Assembly (NCBI RefSeq): GCF_000745425.1 | Contig: NZ_JQJH01000018.1 | Span: 1-64,000 of the forward strand | DNA: 64,000 bases | Origin: Beijerinckia mobilis | Lineage (GTDB): Bacteria; Pseudomonadota; Alphaproteobacteria; Rhizobiales; Beijerinckiaceae | Direction of reading: 5' to 3' | Shown: positions 1 through 9,162 of the stretch, in pieces | How the letters are laid out: the number at the start of each line of letters is the position of its first letter | Position numbering within the stretch: position 1 is the stretch's first letter | Translations under genes and position numbers: made by a program | The notes under the pieces: generated by a model | Told to the model about the DNA's origin: nothing | Seen by the model: the letters and a program-made list of their open reading frames with translations, nothing else | Database searches by the model: none

Positions 1-21
1 GTCGACTGTGAAGAAGGGCAT

Positions 22-1404
22 TCAAGCCTGAGCGAAGTGATTTTTTGAGTGGCCACAGCTTGTAATGAAGCTCCACAGAATGGCGAGCCAAACGCGGAGC
101 CATGAGAGGATGCGTTTGAAGTTGTAGCCGACTGCCGCGAGGACAGCGTTGATGGCATCGCCGGCTTGGCCCGCGAGATAATTTCGGTCCATGCGATGAT
201 CGGATTTTGTATGGCCGATGACGGGCTCGACGGCGGACCTGCGCCGCATCTGGCGGCGGATTTCCTTTGTCATGCCGCGTTTCTGTCCGGCGCGATAGAC
301 CTTGAAGCGGTGGGCAGGTGGCGCGTTGTGGCCCTTGTACCCCGCATCGGTGAATATCCGTTCAAGGGAGCATCCGATGAGTTGTTCGATGTCGGGAATG
401 ACTGTCCCGAGCGTATGGCCGTCATAGGGCTTGCCGGGCAGAGCCTTGGCATGGACGATGAACTGGCCGCCCTTTGAGCGTTTGAGTGTCGTCGCCAGCG
501 AGACCTTCACCCCAAACTCATAGGGCTTGTGCGGCTTGCCCTTGCCGATGCATTCGACCTCCGGCGCATGCAGGCTGAACACCCGCAGGTCTGTATCAGC
601 CTTTTGTCCCCTGAGAGGCCGCAGGTTTCTGTTGCCGGCATGGACGCGGCGGGCCAGCATGAGTTCGGGGGCGAAGATCTGCTGGAGTGCCTCCTGGTCT
701 TTGATCTTGCGGGTGATGTCGCGGATCACCCGGCCGAGAGAGGTCTTGAGGGTCTTTAGCGAGCGTCTGGCGCGCCTGAACTGTTTGGCATGGGCATAGC
801 GCTGCTGCCTGATCAGCGCATATTTGCCGACGCGGTGGTAACTCTGGCGCAGACTGACACCGTGTTTCCTGGCGAGCCGGACCAGCCTTTCACGGGCGCG
901 CTGCATGAGCCTGGCATCCGTCGGATGCGCTACCGCCTTCGGCTGCACGGTCGTGTCGATGATCACCTTGGCGAAGTCGGAGGGCTTGGCCGCGCCGGTG
1001 CGCGTCGCACTCGCCAGACTTTCCTGCAACAGCGCGACAAGCTTTTCTTCTCCCATCCGCTGCCGCCAGCGGGTCATCGAAGAGCGGTCGAAGGCAAGGC
1101 TGTGCTGGAAGAACTCTTCTCCGCAAAACAGCTGATAATAAGGGTTTTCGACCCAGCGCTCGCAGAGCGCTTCGTCAGACAGATCGACCATGTGCTTGAG
1201 GATCGCCACGCCAGCCATCAACCGCGTCGGCAGAGGAGGATGGCCTGGCGCATCGCTGTAAGCGGCGCCAAAGCGCTTTTCGAGAAAGCCCCAGTCGATC
1301 GCCGCCGCCAGCTTCACCAGCGGATGCTGCATGTCGAGGATCTGATCGAGCCGCGCCCGAAACAGATCCTGCTGGCCGCTCTCACGCCTCTCCCGTGGCC
1401 GCAT
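22..1404 (-). CDS. IS5-family transposase
   Basis: DDE transposase of 460 residues that would catalyse movement of its own insertion sequence. The N-terminal half has the IS5-type region with an SMTRWRQRMG motif near residues 109-118. The catalytic triad is visible as D150 (IIDTTVQPK), D353 (FTDAGYKG) and E393 (SAVEPVIGH, followed by a basic HRMDRNYL stretch). The reading frame is uninterrupted and of full length for this branch of the family, so the enzyme may be active. The left end of the element lies at or beyond the window edge. I could not define convincing terminal inverted repeats, so no element boundary is given. It borders the accessory cluster that starts at 1642. Confidence 0.9.
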   Translation of the reverse strand: MRPRERRESGQQDLFRARLDQILDMQHPLVKLAAAIDWGFLEKRFGAAYSDAPGHPPLPTRLMAGVAILKHMVDLSDEALCERWVENPYYQLFCGEEFFQHSLAFDRSSMTRWRQRMGEEKLVALLQESLASATRTGAAKPSDFAKVIIDTTVQPKAVAHPTDARLMQRARERLVRLARKHGVSLRQSYHRVGKYALIRQQRYAHAKQFRRARRSLKTLKTSLGRVIRDITRKIKDQEALQQIFAPELMLARRVHAGNRNLRPLRGQKADTDLRVFSLHAPEVECIGKGKPHKPYEFGVKVSLATTLKRSKGGQFIVHAKALPGKPYDGHTLGTVIPDIEQLIGCSLERIFTDAGYKGHNAPPAHRFKVYRAGQKRGMTKEIRRQMRRRSAVEPVIGHTKSDHRMDRNYLAGQAGDAINAVLAAVGYNFKRILSWLRVWLAILWSFITSCGHSKNHFAQA

Positions 1405-1641
1405 CCCCGCTGATCCTCCGCTTCCCTCAGAACCAGAGAATCACACCCAAAGCCCACGATCAATTTGCAAGAAAACCCGTCCACAGCCTATCAAATCCGG
1501 CAAATACAAAGACTTGCCAGAGGAAAATATAATCATTCATTCAATGGGTTGGGGATTCTTCACGGGCGACCATCTATGCGGAAGCTGGGACATTACCAAA
1601 CTTTCCGTCTTCTCCTTGCCCCCGAAAAAACGGTAAGCCTC

Positions 1642-3096
1642 CTAACCTCTCGTCAGCCCCCAGGCCGCAAATTTCTTAAGTCCCTCGACAACGCTTGCAC
1701 TGGCCTCATCGGGTCTGCCAGTGCTCCCCGCCATCTCCTGGACCATCTCCGCCACGGTCCGAGTTCCATCGAGCAATTGCAGGAACCGGCGCGCCTCCTC
1801 GCCTGAAATCCCCACGTTCGTATGCCGGTAGGTCGCCACTGCATGCGCCCCGAGGCGGGCCTGGGCGCGCGCGAGTGGGCTTGCGAAGGGTTTTTCGCCA
1901 TAGTCGCGGCCGACCGGCGGCGGCTCGGTCGTCAGCCGGGCCATGCCCATGACGAAGAGACGCATCAGTGCGTCTGTCACGACCGCGTCTGTCGCAAGCG
2001 CCTCGAACGGCAGTGCAGCAGGAAAAGCTTCACCGAGCCGCTGCAAGGCCGCAGCGAAAGCCGGATCGCGTGTCGAAATTTCGCCGCCACGAGCCGTCTT
2101 GAACGCAAATTCACCTGCTTGAACAGTCGTGTCCGCGAAAGGCTCGAGCCGCGCGTCGAGAAAAAGTCCCCGGGCACGCTCTGGCAAAAAGCGCCGATCC
2201 AGAGGCGCCCCTGCGCGACAAAACAGGCTGCGGCGGAAAAAGCGCGTCTCGACGAAGTCGCGAAACTGCTCGTAGGCGAGAAAATCTCCACCCGTCAACG
2301 GCAGGCTCTGCGTCCAGAATTCATCTTCCCACAGGGCACCGGCGGCGAGCGACAGATCGGCGTCGCAGAGATAGTCAAGCCCGTGGGCGCGCGCGGCGGC
2401 GGCGACCTGCGAGAAGAGCTGAGGCTCGTAGAATTCACCAAGCTCGTCGTGGAAGAGGAGGCCGTCAGGACGCTCCAGGAGATCGCGGGCCTCAGCCGCG
2501 AGCGCGGCCGAAAAAGCCTCGTTTTTCGCCCAATGTTCGGCATGGAAGGCTGCGGCGTGTCGTGCCGCCGCGAGCTTTTGCTCCGGGAAAGAAAAGCCCG
2601 CGCTCGAATAGATGAGCATGTCCCGCATTGCTTGGCGCAGGCGGCATCCAGGCAGCGCATTGTAGCTGACCATGGCGACGCCTCGAGGTGAGAGGTACCG
2701 GCCGCAAAGTTTGAGGATCGCGTCGCGAACCTCTTCCGGGACCCAGGCATAGACGCCATGCGCGATGATATAGTCGAAAGATTGCTCGGGCGCCTCGAAA
2801 GCTCGGATGTCAACATAGTCGAGCCGGACATTGGCGAGCCCGGCCTCGGCGATGAGCACCCTCCCCCTCGCGATGGCGTGTTCCGAGAGGTCGATGCCCA
2901 CGAACTCGGAGTCCGGCGCGGTGGTAGCCATGCTCGCGAGATTGACGCCATCTCCCGCGCCGATCTCAAGCACCCGGCAGTCCCGAAACGGGGCGGGCGG
3001 ACGTCCTACCAACTGCGACAGCGCCCCGAGCAGCGCCGGATGCGTCGAAGACCTGACCGCATACGGATAGTCCATCGCGTCATAGGCGTTGCTCAT
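1642..3096 (-). CDS. class I SAM-dependent methyltransferase with methyltransferase regulatory domain
   Basis: Predicted cytoplasmic methyltransferase of 484 residues; the substrate is unknown. The first half holds a Rossmann SAM-binding fold: motif I is LEIGAGDGVN, followed by an acidic FVGIDLS strand end and IIAHGVYAWVP. The second half resembles the methyltransferase regulatory domain (PF10119 type), ending in a segment with LLDGTRTVAEM. The start at 3096 is preferred because GGGGAGG lies just upstream and the protein begins MSNAYDAMDYPY. An upstream in-frame start would run into the divergent gene at 3267. It is transcribed away from the caspase-like gene, so the two may share a control region. 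Family assignment is good; the biological role is not known. Confidence 0.85.
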   Translation of the reverse strand: MSNAYDAMDYPYAVRSSTHPALLGALSQLVGRPPAPFRDCRVLEIGAGDGVNLASMATTAPDSEFVGIDLSEHAIARGRVLIAEAGLANVRLDYVDIRAFEAPEQSFDYIIAHGVYAWVPEEVRDAILKLCGRYLSPRGVAMVSYNALPGCRLRQAMRDMLIYSSAGFSFPEQKLAAARHAAAFHAEHWAKNEAFSAALAAEARDLLERPDGLLFHDELGEFYEPQLFSQVAAAARAHGLDYLCDADLSLAAGALWEDEFWTQSLPLTGGDFLAYEQFRDFVETRFFRRSLFCRAGAPLDRRFLPERARGLFLDARLEPFADTTVQAGEFAFKTARGGEISTRDPAFAAALQRLGEAFPAALPFEALATDAVVTDALMRLFVMGMARLTTEPPPVGRDYGEKPFASPLARAQARLGAHAVATYRHTNVGISGEEARRFLQLLDGTRTVAEMVQEMAGSTGRPDEASASVVEGLKKFAAWGLTRG

Positions 3097-3266
3097 AAAT
3101 CCCCTCCCCGTCCAATGGGCGTCTCTTTCGCCGCGTTCGGACTTGCGACATTCGCCGCGAGGATCGCAAATGTCCAGCCCACCTTGCCCGGTGGCTCGGG
3201 GAGGTGATATTTTCAACATCCCAAGAGATGGTTCGGACGCCGCGTTATTGAATCGGAGTGGAGGAA

Positions 3267-5054
3267 ATGGTTGCCCACGCGGACACCGGCGTTTCGCACC
3301 GCATGAGGTTGTCACGCTGCGGTGAGCGTTTGCTTGTGAGCCTTCCCCGCGCGATCGTCACCGCGGCGTTTCTCTCGCTCGTCCCGCTCGCGGCAGCGGC
3401 GGCGGCGACACGCGCTATCGTCATCGGTGTCGACATGTATCGACAAGTTCCACAGCTTCGCGGAGCGACAGCGGATGCGCGCGACATCGAGAGTGCATTG
3501 CGGCGGCACGGCGCCACCGACATCACGTCACTGCTCGACGGCGACGCAGACCGCGCCTCCGTTCTACGAGCGCTCGACAGGACCCTCGAGCGAACAGGCC
3601 CGGGTGACACGGTCATCGTTTCATTTGCGGGTCACGGCGCGCAAGAGCCGGAACATTTCGAAGGATCACAGCCGGACGGCCTCGATACGGTCTTCCTGCT
3701 CGCCAATTTCGACCCTCGTGATGCGCAGGCGAACGGCGAGAAACTCCTTCAAAGCGAATTCAACCACTATATCCGGGCGTTTGAAAGCAAGGGCGCACGC
3801 GCCACGTTCATCGCCGACGCTTCTTCGGGCAAGGGCCTGACGCGTGAGGTGGATCCGCGAGCAGCCACAATCGCCTATCGTTCGGTCGCCTATACGGCGA
3901 TCCCGGACCGACTGCAACCAGTCGCGACGGGAGCCGACGCCGCACTGGTGCCCGCCGATTTCGAGCGCTCGATTTTTCTCGCCGCCGCCGACAAGCAGTC
4001 GAAAGCACCAGAGATCGAGGTCCCGGGTGAAGGCTATCGCGGAGCGCTGAGCTATGCGGTCTCCCGCGCGCTCGACGGCGCGGCCGATACGGATGGAGAT
4101 GGTCTCGTCACGACCGATGAGTTCCTCGCCTATGTCCGCCAATTCACCTACCAGCTCAGCGATCAGCGGCAGAATGTCGTCGTCGAGCAGGCGAGGGCCT
4201 CAGACCCACACCAGGAGGTCGTCGCCGAGCTGCATCGCGGTGTCAGCGTTGTAGCGACAGGAGTTCGGCCAACGGAAGCCGCGCCCACGATGAGTGACGC
4301 CAAGGACAGTGCCAGCGGTCCCGCTTCGGGTGGGTTACAGATCCGGCCTCTCGCGCCGAAGTCTCTTTCGATTGCGCCCGGAGAGATGCCCGTTCCAGCC
4401 AGGCTGCCGCTCGCTGTGCCGCCGCGACCAAAGGAGCCCATCCGGCTGGCTCTGAGCGGAGCCGGGCCAGAACCGGGCTTCGGCCAGGGGTCGCGCTCCG
4501 CCTTCGACGTCGTAGGATTGGGCTCCGATCCAGACGTGATATGGGACTCTCTGACGAAGGACGTGATCGCTGGCGGCGATGTGCTCGCCCACAATATCGA
4601 AGCGAAAGATCTCAATGTAATCATCGACCGCGCAGCGACGGTGCGCTGGCTAAAGCTCTTCGCCGGTCGCGGGCCCCAATCCATCCGCGTCTCTCCCAGC
4701 GACGGCCTACACAGGAAAGGTGAGAAAATCAGCGTCTCGATTGGCGGAATGACGGGGCGCAACCTCGTCCTGTTCAACCTCACGGGCAACGGCTCGCTGC
4801 AATTCCTCTATCCGCTCGGCTCGGACCCGCCGGTTCTCGAGAGCGCCGAATACCACCTAAACCTCACCGCCCGCGAGCCCTTCGGCGCGGATCAGATCGT
4901 TGCTATCACGTCGAGCAGGCGGAATCTTCAGCTCGAGCAGGCATTGCGCCAGCTGGATCAACGTCGCGATCCGGCCAGGATCATCGATATCCTCTCTGAA
5001 TATGCCGCGGAAGGCGCCCTTGTGGGTACAGTCGGAGTGTTTACCGCACGCTGA
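3267..5054 (+). CDS. exported caspase-fold (peptidase C14-like) protein without catalytic Cys, with EF-hand and DUF4384-like C-terminus
   Basis: A hydrophobic segment near residues 28-48 ends in an Ala run and looks like a signal peptide, so the protein is probably periplasmic. The caspase-like p20 fold follows: IVIGVDMYR, then the His motif SFAGHG (H123). The position expected to read D-A-C-[HF]-S-G is FIADASSGKG (D184-A185-S186), so the catalytic Cys is absent. Residues 274-285 form a canonical EF-hand loop (DTDGDGLVTTDE). The last ~130 residues resemble DUF4384. The start at ATG 3267 was chosen because GGAGG lies directly upstream; a GTG at 3258 is also possible. The next gene, 15 bp downstream on the same strand, encodes another DUF4384 protein. 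Function unknown; probably non-proteolytic. Confidence 0.85.
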   Translation: MVAHADTGVSHRMRLSRCGERLLVSLPRAIVTAAFLSLVPLAAAAAATRAIVIGVDMYRQVPQLRGATADARDIESALRRHGATDITSLLDGDADRASVLRALDRTLERTGPGDTVIVSFAGHGAQEPEHFEGSQPDGLDTVFLLANFDPRDAQANGEKLLQSEFNHYIRAFESKGARATFIADASSGKGLTREVDPRAATIAYRSVAYTAIPDRLQPVATGADAALVPADFERSIFLAAADKQSKAPEIEVPGEGYRGALSYAVSRALDGAADTDGDGLVTTDEFLAYVRQFTYQLSDQRQNVVVEQARASDPHQEVVAELHRGVSVVATGVRPTEAAPTMSDAKDSASGPASGGLQIRPLAPKSLSIAPGEMPVPARLPLAVPPRPKEPIRLALSGAGPEPGFGQGSRSAFDVVGLGSDPDVIWDSLTKDVIAGGDVLAHNIEAKDLNVIIDRAATVRWLKLFAGRGPQSIRVSPSDGLHRKGEKISVSIGGMTGRNLVLFNLTGNGSLQFLYPLGSDPPVLESAEYHLNLTAREPFGADQIVAITSSRRNLQLEQALRQLDQRRDPARIIDILSEYAAEGALVGTVGVFTAR

Positions 5055-5069
5055 GAGAAGAGGAAAACA

Positions 5070-5729
5070 ATGCATCTCATTTCACTATTCTCGGCCGGTT
5101 GTCTCGTTCTCATTGCCTTGGCAGCGCTCGCCGAGCCGCAAGGACAGGCCCGTTCGGTCCGAATCATCGAGAACCCGGCCGCCGAGGACTCGGCGCCAGT
5201 GCGAAAGAAAGAGCCCCCCATTCCGTTGCTGAAGGAGACGCTAAAGAGTTCCGGTGTGCGGGTCGATGTGCTGCCAGAGGCCAAATTTTCCATCGGCGCG
5301 CCGATCGCCTTCCGCGTCACTGCGGAAAAAGCGGGCTATGTCGTCCTCGTCGACGTCGACGCGCAAGGTCGTTTATCGCAGATCTATCCGAACATGGTGA
5401 CGCTCTCGGATCCTGCTGGTGTCGACGAGAAGGCCAATTTCCTGCGCGTGGGACAATCGATCACTTTGCCCGACGAGAACGCCGGGGCGGGCTATAGATT
5501 CGTTGCCTCTCCTCCGGAGGGTGTCGGCATGGTCGTCGCGATTTTGAGCGAGACGCCCGTGCAGGTGATCGACCTGCCGGATGTGCCGGCCGCACTTGCA
5601 GGCCAGACCAAGGCAGCCGAGTTCGTCAAGGATATGACACGTTCGCTACAGATTTTGCCCGCCGAGGGGAGACGGCCAGTCCGCGCACCCAAATGGGCAT
5701 TCGCAACGACCTTTTACTCGATCAAATAA
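5070..5729 (+). CDS. exported DUF4384 domain protein
   Basis: Protein of 219 residues with an N-terminal signal peptide (about residues 1-21, cleavage after ALA). The following ~150 residues show the DUF4384 pattern: FSIGAPIAFRVTAEKAGYVVLVDVDAQG, then a QIYPN strand. This domain is often found attached to or beside caspase-like proteins and kinases, and here it lies 15 bp behind the caspase-fold gene. It probably forms one transcription unit with that gene. A purine-rich AGAAGAGGAAAA ribosome binding site precedes the ATG. The molecular role of DUF4384 is not established; a structural or ligand-binding beta domain in the periplasm is inference. Confidence 0.8.
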   Translation: MHLISLFSAGCLVLIALAALAEPQGQARSVRIIENPAAEDSAPVRKKEPPIPLLKETLKSSGVRVDVLPEAKFSIGAPIAFRVTAEKAGYVVLVDVDAQGRLSQIYPNMVTLSDPAGVDEKANFLRVGQSITLPDENAGAGYRFVASPPEGVGMVVAILSETPVQVIDLPDVPAALAGQTKAAEFVKDMTRSLQILPAEGRRPVRAPKWAFATTFYSIK

Positions 5730-5747
5730 GACCAGAGTTTACACGTT

Positions 5748-6245
5748 TCAACCGCCGATAAACACTGTCGGACAGCCCATGGCGATCTTGTTGGGCGGCC
5801 CTATCGCCTCGACGATGGTATCGCCCTGGCGGCAGCCTGGCAGGCCATTGATGAACACCGTCATCGAGCCATCGACGACGACGCCCGGACCATGGGGCGG
5901 GATTGGAAGAGGCGTAGAGCACACATGAATATCGGCGCCTCCGGCGGCCGAGGAAATCATCGAGCCCATCGACGCGGCCGCCGCAGCCTTTGTTGCCTCT
6001 TCGGCAGCCTTGGCGGCAGGTAGGCCGGGCGTGCCGACGGACGCAAGCGTCGCGGCTTCCGCCGTCTGGATCACCGCATCGGAGACGGCCTTCGCCGATT
6101 GTACGGCCGCCGCTGCTATTCCGCCGACTCCGCGCCACGCAGGCAGGCCGCCGATGAACACGTTCAAGCTGCCGGGCCCCGGCGTCAGCACGGGAGGCAG
6201 AGGATGGACGACAGGATCGGTCATTCTCGCCGCGGGACGTCCCAT
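5748..6245 (-). CDS. PAAR-domain protein
   Basis: Protein of 165 residues of the PAAR/DUF4150 type. PAAR proteins form the sharpened tip on contractile injection spikes (type VI secretion, eCIS) and often carry or recruit effectors. The C-terminal part has the clear pattern DIHVC, then PPHGPGVVV, VFINGLPGCRQGD and a terminal CPTVFIGG, with His/Cys residues suited to metal binding. An earlier half-repeat (GSLNVFIGGLPAWRG) is separated from it by an Ala-rich helix of about 60 residues, so the PAAR motif looks split. The start at 6245 has an AGGAGA site eight bases upstream. No VgrG, sheath or baseplate gene lies in the window, so it may be an orphan tip protein. Confidence 0.85.
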   Translation of the reverse strand: MGRPAARMTDPVVHPLPPVLTPGPGSLNVFIGGLPAWRGVGGIAAAAVQSAKAVSDAVIQTAEAATLASVGTPGLPAAKAAEEATKAAAAASMGSMISSAAGGADIHVCSTPLPIPPHGPGVVVDGSMTVFINGLPGCRQGDTIVEAIGPPNKIAMGCPTVFIGG

Positions 6246-6475
6246 CGCTCTTTCTCTCCTACGCTTTAAAACGCTCTCCACGAGAACGGCAATCCGCAGC
6301 GAAGAGTCTCCAACAGAGTAAGCGATCGTGAGCAACGGTCAATCTGCTTGTCGACGGCATCGCACTATCAGTGATTTCGGCTCGGCGCGGCGCTGCGAAG
6401 AAGATATCCTTAAGCTCGATCGATGGATCTGCTCCGATCACGCCGACGGACAGCAGCTTTTTCGAAGGGGCCTCA

Positions 6476-7633
6476 ATGAAAAATTGGTTAAAGCGCCTTT
6501 GTGGCGCGGCAGCGGTTCTTGCTCTCGTCTCTGATTGCGCGGTAGCGCAGGAATCGTTGCTGGAGCTCACGCATCGGGGTCCCAACCTTCGCGCGTTAGA
6601 GGCCGCTGGACTCGTTGTTGAATCGATCGATGTATCTATCGGCGTCGAGAACTCCACGCTGAAATATCGCATATCCAACCCAACCGCGGCACTCGTCTCG
6701 ACGACTTTGTCGGCACCGCTGCCCGACCTCGATTTTTCCGATCCAGACTCTGCCTGGTCCATCCCCGACGCCGATCCCGTCAATTTCGTCTCGCTGGCCG
6801 CGATGATCGATCGGAAGCCCGTGACGCTCTCCTTCACCCAAACCGCGCGTGCAAACGAAAAAGACGTAGGTGTGATCCTGCGCCGCGCCGGCTTGCCTCT
6901 CGTTCCGCTCGACCAGTTCCAGAACCGTCTTGCGGCACTGACACCGGAGGCAAAGGCCCTCCTTGAAAGAGACGGATTGATCGCCGAAGCAGGACGGAAC
7001 CAGGCTGGAGAGCCGCTCTATTATCCCCATTGGTCCGCCAAAACGGTGGCGTCGCGCAAGATCGATCTCTCTCCCGGACAGACGATCGCGATCGAACTCA
7101 GATTTCGAACCAGTGTTGGCCAGACCCGAGACAGTGTGCTGCGCGAGCCGTTGCGTTCAGAAAAGGCCCTCGCACGTGAAGTTGAGCGTCTTCGTGCCGA
7201 TTATTGTATCGATCGCAGCTTTTTCAACGGAATAGACAAGATCGTCTCGACAGCCGTCGCGCAACTCACCCGGCCGGCCGAGAGCATCGCGTCGGGGCAA
7301 GGCTTGCCCCAAGAACCACAAGGTGATGGAAAGCCGCCCGTGTCTGGTCAGTCGGATCCGGACGCCGCCGAGCAGATGGCGATCAGGGTTTTCCCCGAAG
7401 CGAATGTAGCGAATTTGCGGGAGAAACGAATTACTTTCGACCTTGGCGCCGACGTCCCGGACGCGCCGGTTCGCCAGTTCCGCCTCGGTGTAGACAAAGG
7501 CAAGCCCGCGCAGATCATCAGCTTCTGCGCGACCAATCTACGCAAGATTTCGGCGACAGGCTTCGAGATGCAGGCCTCCGATCATCGTCCGAGCGGCCTT
7601 CTCAAGATCCTACTCATTGGCACGAAGGATTGA
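6476..7633 (+). CDS. exported DUF4424 family protein
   Basis: Protein of 385 residues with a signal peptide (KNWLKRLCGAAAVLALVSDCAVAQ region). The mature part matches the DUF4424 pattern: NSTLKYRISNPT near the start, a Pro/Asp-rich PLPDLDFSDPDS segment, PHWSAKTVASRKIDL and a late DYCIDRSFF motif. DUF4424 proteins are exported and of unknown function. The ATG at 6476 is preferred because GAAGGGG precedes it by five bases and it gives a normal leader; an upstream in-frame ATG at 6371 would add a non-leader extension. It sits between the PAAR and LysM genes and reads opposite to both. A role in the same system is inferred only from position. Confidence 0.75.
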   Translation: MKNWLKRLCGAAAVLALVSDCAVAQESLLELTHRGPNLRALEAAGLVVESIDVSIGVENSTLKYRISNPTAALVSTTLSAPLPDLDFSDPDSAWSIPDADPVNFVSLAAMIDRKPVTLSFTQTARANEKDVGVILRRAGLPLVPLDQFQNRLAALTPEAKALLERDGLIAEAGRNQAGEPLYYPHWSAKTVASRKIDLSPGQTIAIELRFRTSVGQTRDSVLREPLRSEKALAREVERLRADYCIDRSFFNGIDKIVSTAVAQLTRPAESIASGQGLPQEPQGDGKPPVSGQSDPDAAEQMAIRVFPEANVANLREKRITFDLGADVPDAPVRQFRLGVDKGKPAQIISFCATNLRKISATGFEMQASDHRPSGLLKILLIGTKD

Positions 7634-7743
7634 GCGAGTATTACACAGCTGCAGCTCGACGATCGATCGTGAAGAACGACATTTCAAGCTCTGGCGGCTG
7701 AGTTTTCTTTCGGTTCCATAGATAACCTTGTGTCGGGATGTCG

Positions 7744-8817
7744 TTAGAGGGGCGGAAGCACCAGGGTCTGGCCGACCAGGATCAGATTCGGGTTGGCGCC
7801 GATCACCGCGCGGTTCGCTTCGTAGATCTTCTTCCACTTTGAGGCGTCGCCATAGATGCGCTGGGCGAGGGCGCTCAGCGTATCGCCGCGCTTTACTACG
7901 TAGGTGCGTGTTTCAGGCTCCGGCGCGGGGCGCGGTTTCAATGTCTTCAACTTGAAGCGCTGGTGCGCGCCGGGAAGATCGGGAAGTGGAGGGCTCGGGA
8001 CCCGTGGGACGCTTGGTTCACGCCCGTCCGGGGTCTTGATGGGACTTTGGATTGCGCCCGAGGCGAGATTGATGGTGAAGGGAATGTCGGCCGACCAGGG
8101 CAGCGACTTGGTGCACCCACCAATCTCGATCGCGTACATGAAGGCGGTGAAGATGAGCGGCCGGTTCAGCGGGCCGGCGAAAGGGCTGCCTCCGGATGTG
8201 GGGGCAAGAGCAAGGTCGGCTTCATAGGTGGTGATGCATTTACTGTAGAGACGCAGCGGATTGTTATCGTCTTCAACGTAGAAGGCCGCCAGATTCTTGC
8301 GGTATTTATCATAGAAAGGAAACATCGATCGGTCATTGTCGAAATCATAGGCGTCCTTGATGTTGTAGCTTCCAACAACAACATTGAATAATTCGTCCTT
8401 ATAGTAGGCGTTGATGAGGCCGATTGAATGAATGCCGCTAATAACCTGTTGCAAGTCGCCGGAAAAATACGGCTTCACCATTTGAATGTCGCCGGACCCA
8501 GTCAGATCGGGCATCGGCATACGAAATTCATCAACGGCTTGTGCGGCGGTTGCCAGCAACTCCGGTGCCGCGAGCTTTCGACCCGTGCTGGCCTGGCGAC
8601 CTTCGATGCGCTCCTTGATGAACGCAACGATCTTTTGATGCGTGGTGTGGCCCTGGACGGCCTTGACGATCCTCGACAGGACCTCCAGCCGCATGCTGCC
8701 ATCAAGGTAGCAACCGAAGATGTCGGCCGCGAGTTGGGCGTGCGGGCCTCCGAAAAAGGGAATGGCCAGCTGTCCGGCGCGTGCATGGGCGAGGCATGCT
8801 ATCTGAAGCAGTCCCAT
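7744..8817 (-). CDS. C-terminal LysM-domain protein, otherwise unrecognised
   Basis: Protein of 357 residues. The last ~50 residues form a LysM module (YVVKRGDTLSALAQRIYG, then WKKIYEANR and a LILVGQTLVLPPL end). LysM modules bind glycan or peptidoglycan, and similar C-terminal LysM modules occur in tail-tube and baseplate proteins of contractile injection systems. The N-terminal 300 residues, with AYYKDELFNVVVGSY and a Pro-rich linker before the LysM, are not recognised. There is no clear signal peptide. The start at 8817 is chosen because GAGGAG lies nine bases upstream. Longer in-frame starts would read through the remnant IS630 sequence beyond it. With the PAAR gene nearby, a link to an injection or secretion apparatus is plausible but unproven. 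Confidence 0.75.
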   Translation of the reverse strand: MGLLQIACLAHARAGQLAIPFFGGPHAQLAADIFGCYLDGSMRLEVLSRIVKAVQGHTTHQKIVAFIKERIEGRQASTGRKLAAPELLATAAQAVDEFRMPMPDLTGSGDIQMVKPYFSGDLQQVISGIHSIGLINAYYKDELFNVVVGSYNIKDAYDFDNDRSMFPFYDKYRKNLAAFYVEDDNNPLRLYSKCITTYEADLALAPTSGGSPFAGPLNRPLIFTAFMYAIEIGGCTKSLPWSADIPFTINLASGAIQSPIKTPDGREPSVPRVPSPPLPDLPGAHQRFKLKTLKPRPAPEPETRTYVVKRGDTLSALAQRIYGDASKWKKIYEANRAVIGANPNLILVGQTLVLPPL

Positions 8818-8958
8818 GGTGAGGCTCTCCTCGGGGCGAGCAAGTATCAAGTATAGCGTAGGGGGTAAAGTTATACCAAGTCCTTGGAAGGCTGACTCGT
8901 TGAGGTTTTCCAATTGGCGTTGATGTGATTCAGTTGTGGCGACTGAAGGAGGTTCGCC

Positions 8959-9162
8959 ATGATGATCCCGGTTAAGCTCCGGACGGATTATGTTGGGTCG
9001 CAGCTTCGGACCTTGGCGAAGCAGACCAAGGAGGCGGCCTTTGCCCGTCGTCTGTTGGCGCTTGCCGAGATCTATGATGGCGGCACGCGGACCGACGCGG
9101 CCCGCATCGGCGGGGTCGGGCTGCAAACCATCCGGGATTGGGTGCTGCGCTTTAACGCTTAG
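8959..9162 (+). pseudogene. IS630-family transposase N-terminal fragment
   Basis: 67 codons encode the helix-turn-helix start of an IS630-type transposase (AKQTKEAAFARRLLALAEIYDG, GVGLQTIRDWVLRFNA). The rest of the protein, including the DDE domain, is missing. Translation stops on a TAG whose last bases belong to the left end of the ISAzo13 element that begins at 9162. The sequence on the far side of that element is a group II intron rather than IS630, so the gene was already broken before or during that insertion. Confidence 0.8.

Noticed and set aside
1-1560. Terminal inverted repeats of the IS5-type element
   Set aside because: Left edge is cut by the window and the candidate ends share only a few bases.
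8818-9126. N-terminal extension of the LysM protein
   Set aside because: It would read antisense through the IS630 fragment; the ATG at 8817 has a good ribosome site.
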